Assembly (NCBI RefSeq): GCF_003697815.1
Contig: NZ_RDQG01000001.1
Location: forward strand, 1 to 48,072
DNA from: Halalkalicoccus subterraneus
GTDB lineage: Archaea; Halobacteriota; Halobacteria; Halobacteriales; Halalkalicoccaceae
Length of the DNA: 48,072 nucleotides
Direction: 5' to 3'
The translations under genes and the position numbers were made by a program. Of the stretch, positions 25,839-34,371 are shown one piece after another (the stretch's first letter is position 1; every line of letters starts with the position of its first letter). The notes under the pieces were generated by a model. That model saw only the letters and a program-made list of their open reading frames with translations. It did no database searches and was not told the DNA's origin.

Positions 25839-27197
25839 CTACCGCTCCTCTTCCTCCTCCTCCTCTTCCCTCTCGGGATCGTAGTCCTCCGCCTCGGCGC
25901 GCCGCCGGACGTTGACCTGGTAGTTCTCGAGGATGTCCCGACCGAGAAGGAGGGCGTAATCCATGTGACTCCGGTCCTCGATACTGGCGGTGACGGTGTG
26001 TTGGTTGCCCGCGACGCCGACTACGAGGTCGACGACGGGCCGCGAGCGACTGGACTTCGAACTGCCCGAGCGCACGCGCGTGATGGATTTGATCGGTCCG
26101 GCGCCGATCTCTGCGGCCAGTCCTGTGTCGATGCTCGTTCTCGCCGCACCGGTGTCGGACTTGGCGATGACGGTCTGGCTCCCGCTGGTCCCGCTGACGT
26201 GGACCTCCTCGGTGTAGCCGATGCTTGCGGCCTCGTCGCGGATCTGCTCCGCTTCGGGCGGCATCGAGGAGGGTCGCGAGTCGTCGAGCGTCGCCGAGAG
26301 GTCGTGGACGCGCTCCTCGTCGACCTCGCCGCCGCCGAGTTCGATCGCCAACTGGGCGATATACGGTGCGGGACTGACGTTCGCCGCGCGATACAGCCCT
26401 CGAAAGCCGGCGGTGGGGTTGACCTCGAGGACGAACCAGCCGTTCTCGCCCTCGATCAGGTCGACGCCCGCGTAATCCAGTCCGACCACGTCGGCGGCCG
26501 TCGTCGCCATCTCGACGGCTTCGCTGGGGATGTCGTCGGTCGCGTTCTCCACGTCACCGCCCAGCGCGACGTTCGTCCGCCAATCGTTTTCCGGCGCGTA
26601 GCGGTTCATCGCACCGATGATCCGGTCCCCGACGACGTACACCCGAAGGTCACGGTGGCGCTCGCCGTCGCGTTCGATGAGCTTCTGGAGGAACGCTTGG
26701 CGGTTCCCGACACGAGGGTTGACCGTCTCGTCGGGGCCGATCTTCCACGTCCCGCCGCCGTGGGTACCGATGGCGGTCTTGTAGACGACCTCCTCGCCGA
26801 ACTCGCCGCGTCCCTCGTTGAGCCGGCGGTTGTCGAGCGCGAGCAGCGCGTCCGGCACCGGGACGCCCGCGTCGGCGAGGCGCACACCGGTCGCGAACTT
26901 GTGGAGGGCCGTCAGCGTCGCCTGGGGCCTGTTGAGCATCGGGCGCAACGACTCGTAGGTCGTCGCGAGTCCGAGTTCCTCGCTCGGGTGGCCCGTATTC
27001 GAGAGCAGCAATCGGTTTGCGATCACGTCGACGTCGGGTTCGAGATGCACACCCTCCGAGTCGATCTCGATCGCGGTGTTCTCCTGTCTGATCCATTCCC
27101 CCTCGTGGCCGAGGTCCTCGATGGCGTTCAGGATGGCTTTCGTCTCCTTGCTACTGTGCAGGCTCAACACGCCGACACGAACGCTCCCTGGTTCCAT
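25839..27197 (-). CDS. RimK-like ATP-grasp ligase fused to a RimB/retropepsin-like domain
   Basis: From ATG 27197 the product is 452 residues. Residues about 90-285 are an ATP-grasp ligase (KTAIGTHGGGTWKIG, LRVYVVGDRIIGAMNR, FVLEVNPTAGFRGL with E258-V-N) of the RimK/LysX type, which joins an amino acid to a carboxylate through an acyl phosphate. Residues about 325-430 form a retropepsin-like domain with D348-T-G-A and the closing strand LLLGRDILENYQVNV, as in RimB-like proteins. The last 20 residues are nearly all Glu/Arg. The frame extends to 27272, but the extra 25 residues cross the promoter. It is divergent from an aspartoacylase-family gene, 83 nt apart. The substrate is unknown. Confidence 0.85.
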   Translation of the reverse strand: MEPGSVRVGVLSLHSSKETKAILNAIEDLGHEGEWIRQENTAIEIDSEGVHLEPDVDVIANRLLLSNTGHPSEELGLATTYESLRPMLNRPQATLTALHKFATGVRLADAGVPVPDALLALDNRRLNEGRGEFGEEVVYKTAIGTHGGGTWKIGPDETVNPRVGNRQAFLQKLIERDGERHRDLRVYVVGDRIIGAMNRYAPENDWRTNVALGGDVENATDDIPSEAVEMATTAADVVGLDYAGVDLIEGENGWFVLEVNPTAGFRGLYRAANVSPAPYIAQLAIELGGGEVDEERVHDLSATLDDSRPSSMPPEAEQIRDEAASIGYTEEVHVSGTSGSQTVIAKSDTGAARTSIDTGLAAEIGAGPIKSITRVRSGSSKSSRSRPVVDLVVGVAGNQHTVTASIEDRSHMDYALLLGRDILENYQVNVRRRAEAEDYDPEREEEEEEEER

Positions 27198-27280
27198 ACT
27201 CCGACAACTCACGGAGAATGCAAAAACGTTGCCGGTGCGGACTGGATGGCTTATTATACGCTGCGGGCACAATCCTCGCT

Positions 27281-28297
27281 ATGAGCGATTCGCCCGAGCC
27301 GTTCACGTACAACGGGGGAACCGTCGCCCCCGGCGAGACGGCCAACATCCGGTACACCGTCAGCGAGACGTACCTCGGCGACCCGGTCCGAATCCCCGTC
27401 ACGATCGTCAACGGCGAACACTCCGGATCGACCGCGTGTCTCACCGCTGCGACCCACGGCGACGAACTCAACGGTATCGAGGTGGTTCGGGCCGTGGCCT
27501 ACGAGTGGGACCACAGTGATCTGCATGGCACCATCGTCTGTCTGCCCGTGATCAACGTCCCCGGATTCCTCGCCCAGCAGCGCTATCTCCCGATTCTGGA
27601 CCGGGACCTCAACCGATCCTTCCCCGGCTACGAAACCGGCACGAGCGCCCGGCGGATGGCCCACCGGATCTACACCAACTTCATCCAGCCGTGTGATTTC
27701 GTGCTCGACTTCCACACGTCCACGCGCGGGCGAAACAACATGCTTCACGTCAGAGCCGACATGGAGGACTCCGACGTCGAACGGCTCGCCCGGGCGTTCG
27801 CCTCGAACGTCATCATCGCCGGGCAGGGCCCGGAGGGGACGCTCCGCCGGGAGGCCAGCGACGACGGCGTTCCGGCGGTGACGATCGAAATGGGCGAGGC
27901 TCACCGCTTCCAGCGCGACCTGATCGACGAAGCGCTCGTGGGCACCGAGAGCGTCTTCGCCGAATACGGGCTCCGCCCGGGGGCGCGGGTGCGGTGGCCC
28001 GGCTGGCGAACCGTCATCCATGACGATCTGGAGAAGACGTGGATCCGGGCGGACTCGGGCGGGATCGTCGACATGCACCACCAGCGTGGCGCCCTGGTCC
28101 ACGAGGGCACACCGATCTGTACCATCACCAACCCATTCATGACCGAGAACGACACCGTCGAGGCCCCGTTCACTGGATTGTTAGTCGGCGTCCTCGAGAA
28201 CCCCGTCGTCTATCCCGGCAACCCGATCTGTCATCTCGTCGAACTCGACGAGGGGATCAGACACATCGTCGAGACGCGCCATCTGGCGGGCGAGTAG
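27281..28297 (+). CDS. Succinylglutamate desuccinylase/aspartoacylase family zinc hydrolase
   Basis: The 338-residue product from ATG 27281 has the zinc-ligand motif H59-G-D-E62 (LTAATHGDELNGIEVV), the third ligand in DFHTS (H145) and a possible catalytic Glu in TIEMGEAHRF (E203/E206), the pattern of the AstE/AspA peptidase-like family. The C-terminal 100 residues form a beta-rich domain (GGIVDMHHQRGALVHEGTPICTITNPF) resembling a lipoyl-like barrel. It hydrolyses an N-acyl or peptide-like amide bond. An in-frame extension to 27218 covers the TTATTATACG promoter box and is not used. Its divergence from an ATP-grasp ligase suggests that one gene makes and the other cleaves the same kind of amide. 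Confidence 0.88.
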   Translation: MSDSPEPFTYNGGTVAPGETANIRYTVSETYLGDPVRIPVTIVNGEHSGSTACLTAATHGDELNGIEVVRAVAYEWDHSDLHGTIVCLPVINVPGFLAQQRYLPILDRDLNRSFPGYETGTSARRMAHRIYTNFIQPCDFVLDFHTSTRGRNNMLHVRADMEDSDVERLARAFASNVIIAGQGPEGTLRREASDDGVPAVTIEMGEAHRFQRDLIDEALVGTESVFAEYGLRPGARVRWPGWRTVIHDDLEKTWIRADSGGIVDMHHQRGALVHEGTPICTITNPFMTENDTVEAPFTGLLVGVLENPVVYPGNPICHLVELDEGIRHIVETRHLAGE

Positions 28298-28380
28298 CGC
28301 CGCTCGACTACGGTCGGGCGAGGTAGACACGGATGAGTGTAGTAACCTCTTTACCCCATGAGGCCAAGGCTCAAGCACGA

Positions 28381-28773
28381 ATGAGTCAGTCGTACAATCG
28401 TGGCCTCGTCGAGGACTTCGGCCGGTGGCGCGAGTTCACCGCCGGCATGTGGGCATGGATCTTCCACAAGTTCACCGGTTGGGTCCTCATCGGCTACCTG
28501 TTTACACACATCGCCGTCCTGAGTACGTCCACCATCGGTGGGGGCGTATACACGGAGACGCTTCAGAGCCTGGAGAGTCTCTTCATCGTGCGCGTCCTCG
28601 AGGTCGGCCTGCTGTCGGTCGCCGTCTTCCATATCCTCAACGGCGTCCGCTTGCTGATGGTCGATCTGGGTGTGGGACTCGAATCACAGGACAAGAGCTT
28701 CTACGCGGCGCTGATCGTGACGGGCCTGATCGCCATCGCGAGCGTGCCGACGTTCATCGAGGGGGTGTTCTGA
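28381..28773 (+). CDS. sdhC: Succinate dehydrogenase, cytochrome b556 subunit
   Basis: The 130-residue membrane subunit from ATG 28381 begins [19 protein letters not shown] and has three hydrophobic segments. One contains [21 protein letters not shown], where H residues can ligate haem b, and another [15 protein letters not shown]. It anchors complex II and passes electrons to quinone. An ATG at 28333 in the same frame would add 16 residues not typical of the family. It is the first gene of the operon sdhC-sdhD-sdhB-sdhA. Confidence 0.93.
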   Translation: MSQSYNRGLVEDFGRWREFTAGMWAWIFHKFTGWVLIGYLFTHIAVLSTSTIGGGVYTETLQSLESLFIVRVLEVGLLSVAVFHILNGVRLLMVDLGVGLESQDKSFYAALIVTGLIAIASVPTFIEGVF

Positions 28774-28774
28774 G

Positions 28775-29146
28775 ATGGCAGAACGTTACTCCTCGTTCAA
28801 CTCCAACGGCAGCCTCTGGCTGATTCAACGGATCACGGCGGCGTTTCTGGTCATCGTACTCGCCTTCCATTTCTTCCTGCTGCACTTCGTGAATCACGCC
28901 TCGGAGATCACGTTCGCGGGCAGTCAGTACCGAATGGGTACGTTGAGTTACTACTCGCTGATGGTGCTGTTCCTGATCACCGCGACGTTCCACGGCGTCA
29001 ACGGTGTCTACAACGGTCTGACCAACCAGGGACTCGAGGGGACCCAGAAAACGGTCGTCAAGTGGGTGCTCGTCGTCGCGAGCGCCCTGTTGATCTTTCA
29101 GGGGATCCGCACGGCAAACGCGTTCGCAGGTATTGCACTGTTCTGA
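28775..29146 (+). CDS. sdhD: Succinate dehydrogenase, second membrane anchor subunit
   Basis: The 123-residue product has three hydrophobic segments and conserved histidines (LWLIQRITAAFLVIVLAFHFFLLHFVNH and ITATFHGVNGVYN), as expected of the second anchor of complex II. It starts 2 nt after the sdhC stop and lies 24 nt before sdhB. With SdhC it forms the quinone site and haem pocket. Confidence 0.92.
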   Translation: MAERYSSFNSNGSLWLIQRITAAFLVIVLAFHFFLLHFVNHASEITFAGSQYRMGTLSYYSLMVLFLITATFHGVNGVYNGLTNQGLEGTQKTVVKWVLVVASALLIFQGIRTANAFAGIALF

Positions 29147-29169
29147 TACGCTACCGACACACCAACACA

Positions 29170-30051
29170 ATGAGCACACACGTTCCACAGGAGCAGGACG
29201 AATCGAACGTCGACGCGGGCGAATCGCGGCCCCGCTCGTCACACCAGGACCGGCGGCTACAGGACAAAGCCGATCGGGCGGAACGAAACAAGCAAGAGAG
29301 CGAGGAGCGCGCCGGAGAGGACGAGGAGACCGTTGAGATCAAGGTTTTCCGGTATGACCCGGAAGTCGAAGGGAAACAGGAGCCGCGCTTCGATACGTTT
29401 CAGGTGCCCTTCGAGAAGGGGATGACCGTGCTGGACACGGTGATGTACGCGCGCGATCACTACGACTCCTCGCTCACCTTCCGACACTCCTGTCGGCAGG
29501 CGATCTGCGGGTCGGACGCCTTCTTCATCAACGGCCGCCAGCGGCTGGGCTGTCAGACCCAGATCGCGGAGCTCGATACCCCGGTACGGATCGAGCCGCT
29601 TCCTCACCAGGAGGTCGTCAAGGACCTCGTCGTGGACATGGACTCGTTTTACGAACAGATGGAGGCCGTCGAGCCGTACTTCCAGACGAACGAGGCGCCC
29701 GACGACGAACTCGCAGAGCAGCGCCAGAACCGCGAAAACAGGGAGAAAATCAAGATGGGGACCCGGTGTATCTGGTGTGCCTCGTGTATGTCCTCGTGTA
29801 ATATCGCGGCGGGCGACGACCAGTATCTCGGCCCGGCGCCGATCAGCATGGCCTACCGGTTCGCGATGGACGAACGCGAGGGCGAGGACATGCAGGACCA
29901 CCGCCTGCGGATCATCGAGCAGGAACACGGTGTCTGGCGGTGTCAGACCCAGTTCTCCTGTACGAACGTCTGCCCGAAGGACATCCCACTTACGGAACAC
30001 ATCCAGGAACTGAAACGCGAAGCGGTCAAGAAGAACCTCAAGTTCTGGTAA
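29170..30051 (+). CDS. sdhB: Succinate dehydrogenase iron-sulfur subunit
   Basis: From ATG 29170 the product is 293 residues. After an acidic, probably disordered 50-residue N-terminus come the [2Fe-2S] motif CRQAICGSDAFFINGRQRLGC, then CIWCASCMSSCNIAA and CQTQFSCTNVCPKDIPLTEHI for the [4Fe-4S] and [3Fe-4S] clusters. It passes electrons from SdhA to the membrane anchor. An in-frame extension to 29062 is shadow of sdhD. The charged N-terminal extension is a haloarchaeal trait. Confidence 0.96.
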   Translation: MSTHVPQEQDESNVDAGESRPRSSHQDRRLQDKADRAERNKQESEERAGEDEETVEIKVFRYDPEVEGKQEPRFDTFQVPFEKGMTVLDTVMYARDHYDSSLTFRHSCRQAICGSDAFFINGRQRLGCQTQIAELDTPVRIEPLPHQEVVKDLVVDMDSFYEQMEAVEPYFQTNEAPDDELAEQRQNRENREKIKMGTRCIWCASCMSSCNIAAGDDQYLGPAPISMAYRFAMDEREGEDMQDHRLRIIEQEHGVWRCQTQFSCTNVCPKDIPLTEHIQELKREAVKKNLKFW

Positions 30052-30111
30052 CCGGAGAACGACAGCAACACAGACCACAGCCTCAATACGACACACTCTC
30101 AATCACAACTC

Positions 30112-31974
30112 ATGCACGAACACGATGTACTCGTCGTCGGCGCGGGCGGTGCCGGGCTACGAGCCGCGATCGCGGCCCACGAGGAGGGCGCGGACGTCGC
30201 GCTCGTCACGAAACTCCATCCCGTTCGCAGCCATACCGGCGCGGCGGAGGGCGGCATCAACGCCGCGCTGCGCGACGGTGACTCCTGGGAGGACCACGCC
30301 TACGACACGATGAAGGGATCCGATTACCTCGGGGACGCCCCCGCGATCGAGACCCTCTGTCAGGACAGCCCGAAGGAGACGATCCAGCTCGAACACTGGG
30401 GGATGCCGTTCTCCCGCGAGGAGGACGGCAGGGTCTCCCAGCGCCCGTTCGGCGGACTGTCGTTCCCGCGAACCACCTACGCCGGGGCCGAAACCGGCCA
30501 CCACCTGCTGCACACGCTGTATCAGCAGGTCGTCAAACGCGGGATCACGGTCTACGACGAGTGGTACGTCAGCCGCCTCGCGGTGACGGAGGACCCCGAC
30601 CCCGAGAAACGCGAGTGTCACGGGGTCGTCGCCTTCGACGTCCAGACCGGCGAGGTCGCGGGATTTCGGGCGCGAAACGGCGTCATCCTCGCGACCGGCG
30701 GCCCGGGCCAGGTCTTCGATCACACCACCAACGCCGTCTCGAACACGGGCGACGGCCCCGCGATGGCCTACCGGGCGGGCGTCCCGATGGAGGACATGGA
30801 GTTCATCCAGTTCCACCCGACGACGCTGCCCTCGACGGGCGTGCTGATCTCCGAGGGCGTTCGAGGGGAAGGCGGGATCCTCTACAACGAGAAGGGCGAG
30901 CGGTTCATGTTCGAGCACGGCTACGCATCGAACTCCGGCGAGCTCGCCTCCCGGGACGTGGTCGCGCGTGCGGAGCTCACCGAGGTCAACGAGGGTCGTG
31001 GCGTCGACGACGAGTACGTTCACCTCGACATGCGCCACCTCGGCGAGGAGCGCATCATCGACCGACTGGAGAACATCCTGCATCTCGCGGGCGACTTCGA
31101 GGGTGTCGACGGGCTGGTCGAGCCGATGCCGGTCAAGCCCGGCCAGCACTACGCGATGGGCGGGATCGAAACCGACGAGAACGGCGAGACGCTCGTTTCC
31201 GGACTCTATGCCGTCGGCGAGTGTGCCTGTGTCTCGGTTCACGGCTCGAACCGCTTGGGCGGCAACGCGCTACCCGAACTCATTGTCTTCGGTGCGCGTG
31301 CGGGCCGACACGCGTCCGGGACGGACCTCGGCGAGGCGATCATCGAGACGGGCAAGACCGAGGACACGGAGATCGGAGAGGTCGATACCCCGGTCGCACC
31401 GGGTGCGATTCACGCGGGCGACACCGACGAGGACGCGGTCGCCGACGGGGGGGATCCCCGAAGCGAGGGGGCAGGTGTCATTCCCGAACCGAACGAGGTC
31501 GTCGAGCGAGCCCTCAAGGCCGAGAACCGGCGGATCGATCACCTGATGGAGAAAGACGAAGGGATCCAGCAGGCAGAACTCCGCGAGAAGCTTCAGAAGA
31601 CGATGACCCGGAACGTCAACGTCTTTCGGACCGAAGAGGGGCTCAAGCAGGCACTGCGTGACATTCGTGAGGTGCGAGAACAGTACCAGGACGTCTACGT
31701 CGACGACCCTTCGCGCACCTTCAACACCGACCTCCAGCAGACCATCGAGATGCGGAACCTGATCGACACCGCCGAGGCGATCACGCTCGGTGCGCTCGCA
31801 CGCGACGAGTTCCGTGGTGCCCACTGGCGCCAGGAGTATCAGGAACGGAGGGACGAAAAATGGCTCAAACACACGCTGCTGTCGTGGAACAACGGCACGC
31901 CCGAGCTCTGGTACAAACCCGTGATCCTCGAGGGCGAAGACAAGACCTACGAGCCGAAGATCCGTAGCTACTGA
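30112..31974 (+). CDS. sdhA: Succinate dehydrogenase flavoprotein subunit
   Basis: The 620-residue flavoprotein has the FAD-binding VVGAGGAGLRAAIAA (residues 6-20), the HTGAAEGGINAAL segment that precedes the active site, HPTTLPSTGVLISEGVRGEGGIL, the catalytic-loop region GSNRLGGNALPELIVFGARAG and a C-terminal helical domain (RNVNVFRTEEGLKQAL). It oxidises succinate to fumarate in the TCA cycle. It is the last gene of the operon; its stop is one base from the stop of the convergent amidohydrolase gene. Length is normal. Confidence 0.97.
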   Translation: MHEHDVLVVGAGGAGLRAAIAAHEEGADVALVTKLHPVRSHTGAAEGGINAALRDGDSWEDHAYDTMKGSDYLGDAPAIETLCQDSPKETIQLEHWGMPFSREEDGRVSQRPFGGLSFPRTTYAGAETGHHLLHTLYQQVVKRGITVYDEWYVSRLAVTEDPDPEKRECHGVVAFDVQTGEVAGFRARNGVILATGGPGQVFDHTTNAVSNTGDGPAMAYRAGVPMEDMEFIQFHPTTLPSTGVLISEGVRGEGGILYNEKGERFMFEHGYASNSGELASRDVVARAELTEVNEGRGVDDEYVHLDMRHLGEERIIDRLENILHLAGDFEGVDGLVEPMPVKPGQHYAMGGIETDENGETLVSGLYAVGECACVSVHGSNRLGGNALPELIVFGARAGRHASGTDLGEAIIETGKTEDTEIGEVDTPVAPGAIHAGDTDEDAVADGGDPRSEGAGVIPEPNEVVERALKAENRRIDHLMEKDEGIQQAELREKLQKTMTRNVNVFRTEEGLKQALRDIREVREQYQDVYVDDPSRTFNTDLQQTIEMRNLIDTAEAITLGALARDEFRGAHWRQEYQERRDEKWLKHTLLSWNNGTPELWYKPVILEGEDKTYEPKIRSY

Positions 31975-31975
31975 C

Positions 31976-33265
31976 TCAGACGACCGTTTTCGCGAGTTCG
32001 GTAGCCCGTTTTCTCACTGCCTCGGCGTCGACAGTCGTCGCTTCGTCGTCGTAGAGTACCTCCCCGTCGACCATCGTAAAGCGCACGTCGTCGCCGTGGG
32101 CGGCGAAGACGAGATGCGAGAGCAGGTCATGGATCGGCGTCGCGCGCGTCAGATCGGTCGTGAGCCCGACGATGTCGGCACGCCATCCTTCACGGAGTTC
32201 ACCGACCCGTTTGAACCCCGCCGCACGCGCGCCGTTGACCGTCGCCATCTCGAAGACGGTTCGGGCCGGGAGGCTCGTCGGGTCGAGCGCGTCGACCTTT
32301 CCAAGCAGGCTCGCCTGGCGCATCTCGGTGTAGGGGTCGAGCGTGTTGTTACACGGCGGGCCGTCATTGCCGAGCGCGACGTTAACTCCCCGGTCGACGT
32401 ACTCCTCGACGGGTGCGATCCCGCTTGCCAGCTTCATGTTCGAGGAGGGACAGTGCACGACGTGGGTTCCGGTCTCTGCGAGGAGTTCCCGTTCGTGCTC
32501 GTTGGTGTGGACGCAGTGGGCGAGCACGCAGTCCGGCCCCGTGAGTCCGACCTCGTGGAGCCACTCGACGTTCTCCATGCCGGTCTCATCGCGGACCGCC
32601 GCACATTCGTCGCGGTTCTCGCTCGCGTGGACGTGAACTCGGACGCCGTACTCGTCGGCGAGGGCGCGCGCTCCACGGAGACAGTCCTCGGTGCAGGAGA
32701 CCGCGAATCTGGGGGTGACGGCGTAGCGGATCCGACCGTCGTTCGCGCCGTCGTATCGCTCGATGAGACGCTCGCTCTTGGTGAGGGCGGCGTCGGTGTC
32801 CTCGCGCAGGCCCTCGGGAGCGTCCTTGTCCATCAGGACCTTCCCGAGCAGTCCTCGGATCCCGACCTCACGAGCGGCCTCGAACGCCCGGTCGGCATGT
32901 GAGACGGAGAGGTGGTCGATACAGGTCGTGACGCCGCTTTCGATCAGTTCGAGGTAGCCAAGCAGCGCCGCGACCTCCATCGCTTCGGGACCCATGCCGG
33001 CCTCCATCGGGAGGACGTGCTCGTAAAGCCACTCCAGCAGGGCGGTATCGTCGGCGATCCCCCGTCCGAGACTCTGGACCGAGTGGACGTGCGCGCCGAC
33101 GAGCCCGGGCATCAACACGTCAAACGCTCGGTGTTCGTGCTCGGGATAGCGTTCGAGGAGGTCCCCACAGTCCCCGACGGCGACGATCCGCTCGTTCTCG
33201 ACGACGACCGCACCCGATTCGATAACTGTCGACGCGTCGACGACGACAGTGCCGGAAAGTAACAT
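31976..33265 (-). CDS. Amidohydrolase, 5'-deoxyadenosine/SAH deaminase-like
   Basis: The 429-residue metal-dependent hydrolase has the first zinc ligands H59-V-H61 in PGLVGAHVHSVQ, further ligands in VHVHASEN and LAHCVH, and the catalytic region ALGNDGPPCNNTLDPYTEMRQASLL. These fit the MtaD/DadD group that deaminates S-adenosylhomocysteine, 5'-methylthioadenosine or 5'-deoxyadenosine. The consensus GTDG is GNDG here, so the exact substrate is open. It may recycle adenosine by-products of SAM reactions. It converges with sdhA. Confidence 0.85.
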   Translation of the reverse strand: MLLSGTVVVDASTVIESGAVVVENERIVAVGDCGDLLERYPEHEHRAFDVLMPGLVGAHVHSVQSLGRGIADDTALLEWLYEHVLPMEAGMGPEAMEVAALLGYLELIESGVTTCIDHLSVSHADRAFEAAREVGIRGLLGKVLMDKDAPEGLREDTDAALTKSERLIERYDGANDGRIRYAVTPRFAVSCTEDCLRGARALADEYGVRVHVHASENRDECAAVRDETGMENVEWLHEVGLTGPDCVLAHCVHTNEHERELLAETGTHVVHCPSSNMKLASGIAPVEEYVDRGVNVALGNDGPPCNNTLDPYTEMRQASLLGKVDALDPTSLPARTVFEMATVNGARAAGFKRVGELREGWRADIVGLTTDLTRATPIHDLLSHLVFAAHGDDVRFTMVDGEVLYDDEATTVDAEAVRKRATELAKTVV

Positions 33266-33349
33266 ACCGATTGGTCCGAGAGCCGTCCATATATATGACC
33301 CGCCCGTTGACCGCTGGTTTCTTGCCTATCTGTATCGTAGCTGACCCGA

Positions 33350-33431
33350 GGAAGGGTGGCTCAGTGGTAGAGCGCCGACGCACGAGTTTCCGTGCAACAG
33401 GCTTCGCGTGGTTCGAATCCCGCCCCTTCCG
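33350..33431 (+). tRNA. tRNA-like gene with malformed anticodon and T arms (possible pseudo-tRNA)
   Basis: Acceptor GGAAGGG (33350-33356) pairs perfectly with CCCTTCC (33424-33430), the D arm GCTC...GAGC is normal, and a T loop TTCGAAT is present. However, the T stem CGTGG/CCCGC pairs only if T33409 is bulged, as though one base had been inserted. The 32 nt between D and T arms (normally about 23) contain an odd hairpin GCACG-AGTTTC-CGTGC inside weak GCC/GGC pairs and no standard anticodon stem-loop. A TTTT run follows. It could be a decayed tRNA, one with an unusual intron, or a tRNA-like RNA. No anticodon can be assigned. Confidence 0.5.
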
Positions 33432-33489
33432 TTTTACTGGGAGCACTCCCGCGAACGGCAAACGGCATCACGCGTATTCGAGCGGGACG

Positions 33490-33507
33490 ACTCGGTCATG
33501 ACCGAGT
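33490..33507. promoter_or_regulatory. 18-nt perfect palindrome
   Basis: ACTCGGTCATGACCGAGT is an exact self-complementary sequence, 29 nt beyond the stop of the small HTH gene and 59 nt after the tRNA-like gene. It could be an operator or a bidirectional transcription stop. No known factor is matched. Confidence 0.4.
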
Positions 33508-33535
33508 TCGGACACCCCTCTCGTAGTAGCGTTCG

Positions 33536-33760
33536 TTATCGGACCGTCGCGTAGCCGCCGTCGCGGGCCTCGACGAGACCGGTCTCTCGAAGCTCCCGTA
33601 ACACCGAAAACAGGGTGAGCTTCGACACGCCGAGATCGGTTCGTAACCGATCGACCGTCGCGAACCCGTCGGACGAGAGGGAGAGATACACGAGTTTGGC
33701 GGTCGAGGAGGACAGTTCGTCCGGCAGCGAGGTCGGTCGCTGATCGCCGATTGCAGTCAT
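33536..33760 (-). CDS. Small winged-helix (HTH) DNA-binding protein
   Basis: The 74-residue protein is almost entirely a winged helix: LSSSTAKLVYLSLSSDGFATVDRLRTDLGVSKLTLFSVLRELRETGLVEARDGGYATV. The recognition helix is near SKLTLFSVLRELRE. Such small haloarchaeal HTH proteins often regulate themselves or close neighbours. The palindrome at 33490 lies just past its stop, not in its promoter. Its target is unknown. Confidence 0.8.
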   Translation of the reverse strand: MTAIGDQRPTSLPDELSSSTAKLVYLSLSSDGFATVDRLRTDLGVSKLTLFSVLRELRETGLVEARDGGYATVR

Positions 33761-33895
33761 GCGTTTTCGGTTCGATCGAATCGTTCGTCGATAATAAAAC
33801 TACTCTACGACAGATGTCGAACCCTCACGAAATCGTGAATTGAGTACCATTCATGATTCAAGCCCCATCGGTAGGATATCTACTGAAGCAGAGGG

Positions 33896-33994
33896 ATGGA
33901 ACAAGGCATGTCTCAGATCCTGCTCGTCACACTCGCTTCACTGCTCGCGGCGGGACTGGTCCTGACCGGGTGGCTGTTCGCCCCTTCGCGGTAG
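33896..33994 (+). CDS. Possible 32-aa single-span membrane microprotein
   Basis: The frame from ATG 33896 (alternative ATG 33908) encodes MEQGMSQILLVTLASLLAAG followed by LVLTGWLFAPSR and a TAG stop. A single hydrophobic segment covers residues 8-28, with a short basic end. Codons mostly end in G or C. No promoter is clear, and homologues cannot be tested here, so the call is tentative. Confidence 0.35.
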   Translation: MEQGMSQILLVTLASLLAAGLVLTGWLFAPSR

Positions 33995-34371
33995 TTCGAT
34001 CCACTGGTCGAAGAACGGTCGTCGTATTCGATGGATGGAAACGAACGAGCAGTGCTCGTCCCATCGGAGACGGTTGCCGTGTGTCAGACTGAGCGGGAAC
34101 GACAAGCCATAGCGGTTTCAGGGCACTCTCCTCCCCACGTCCTGCTGACGGTCAGCCAGCCTCTCTATCTACGACCAGCGGCCATATAGATATACAGACG
34201 CTAAAACCCGATTCGAGAGATACCCTCGATCCCGTCGGTTCGACGCCCGGAGTGGTGTGGCCCGAACGGAACGAACATCGTGGGCCAATACGATCACCGG
34301 GGTCGTTGATGGCACTTTCATCACTCGAATCTCCAGTGTCCTCGTCGTCCCCGTTCCCGACAGGGTGTAAG
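33995..34371. other. Intergenic region with no supported gene
   Basis: Frames on both strands here (for instance a minus-strand frame reaching 34152) translate into low-complexity or Ser/Arg-rich sequence with poor third-position GC bias, so none is called. No repeat or RNA signature was recognised. Confidence 0.5.

Noticed and set aside
25845-25870. Repetitive CCTCCTCCT run
   Set aside because: It encodes the Glu-rich tail of the ATP-grasp fusion protein, not a tandem repeat array.
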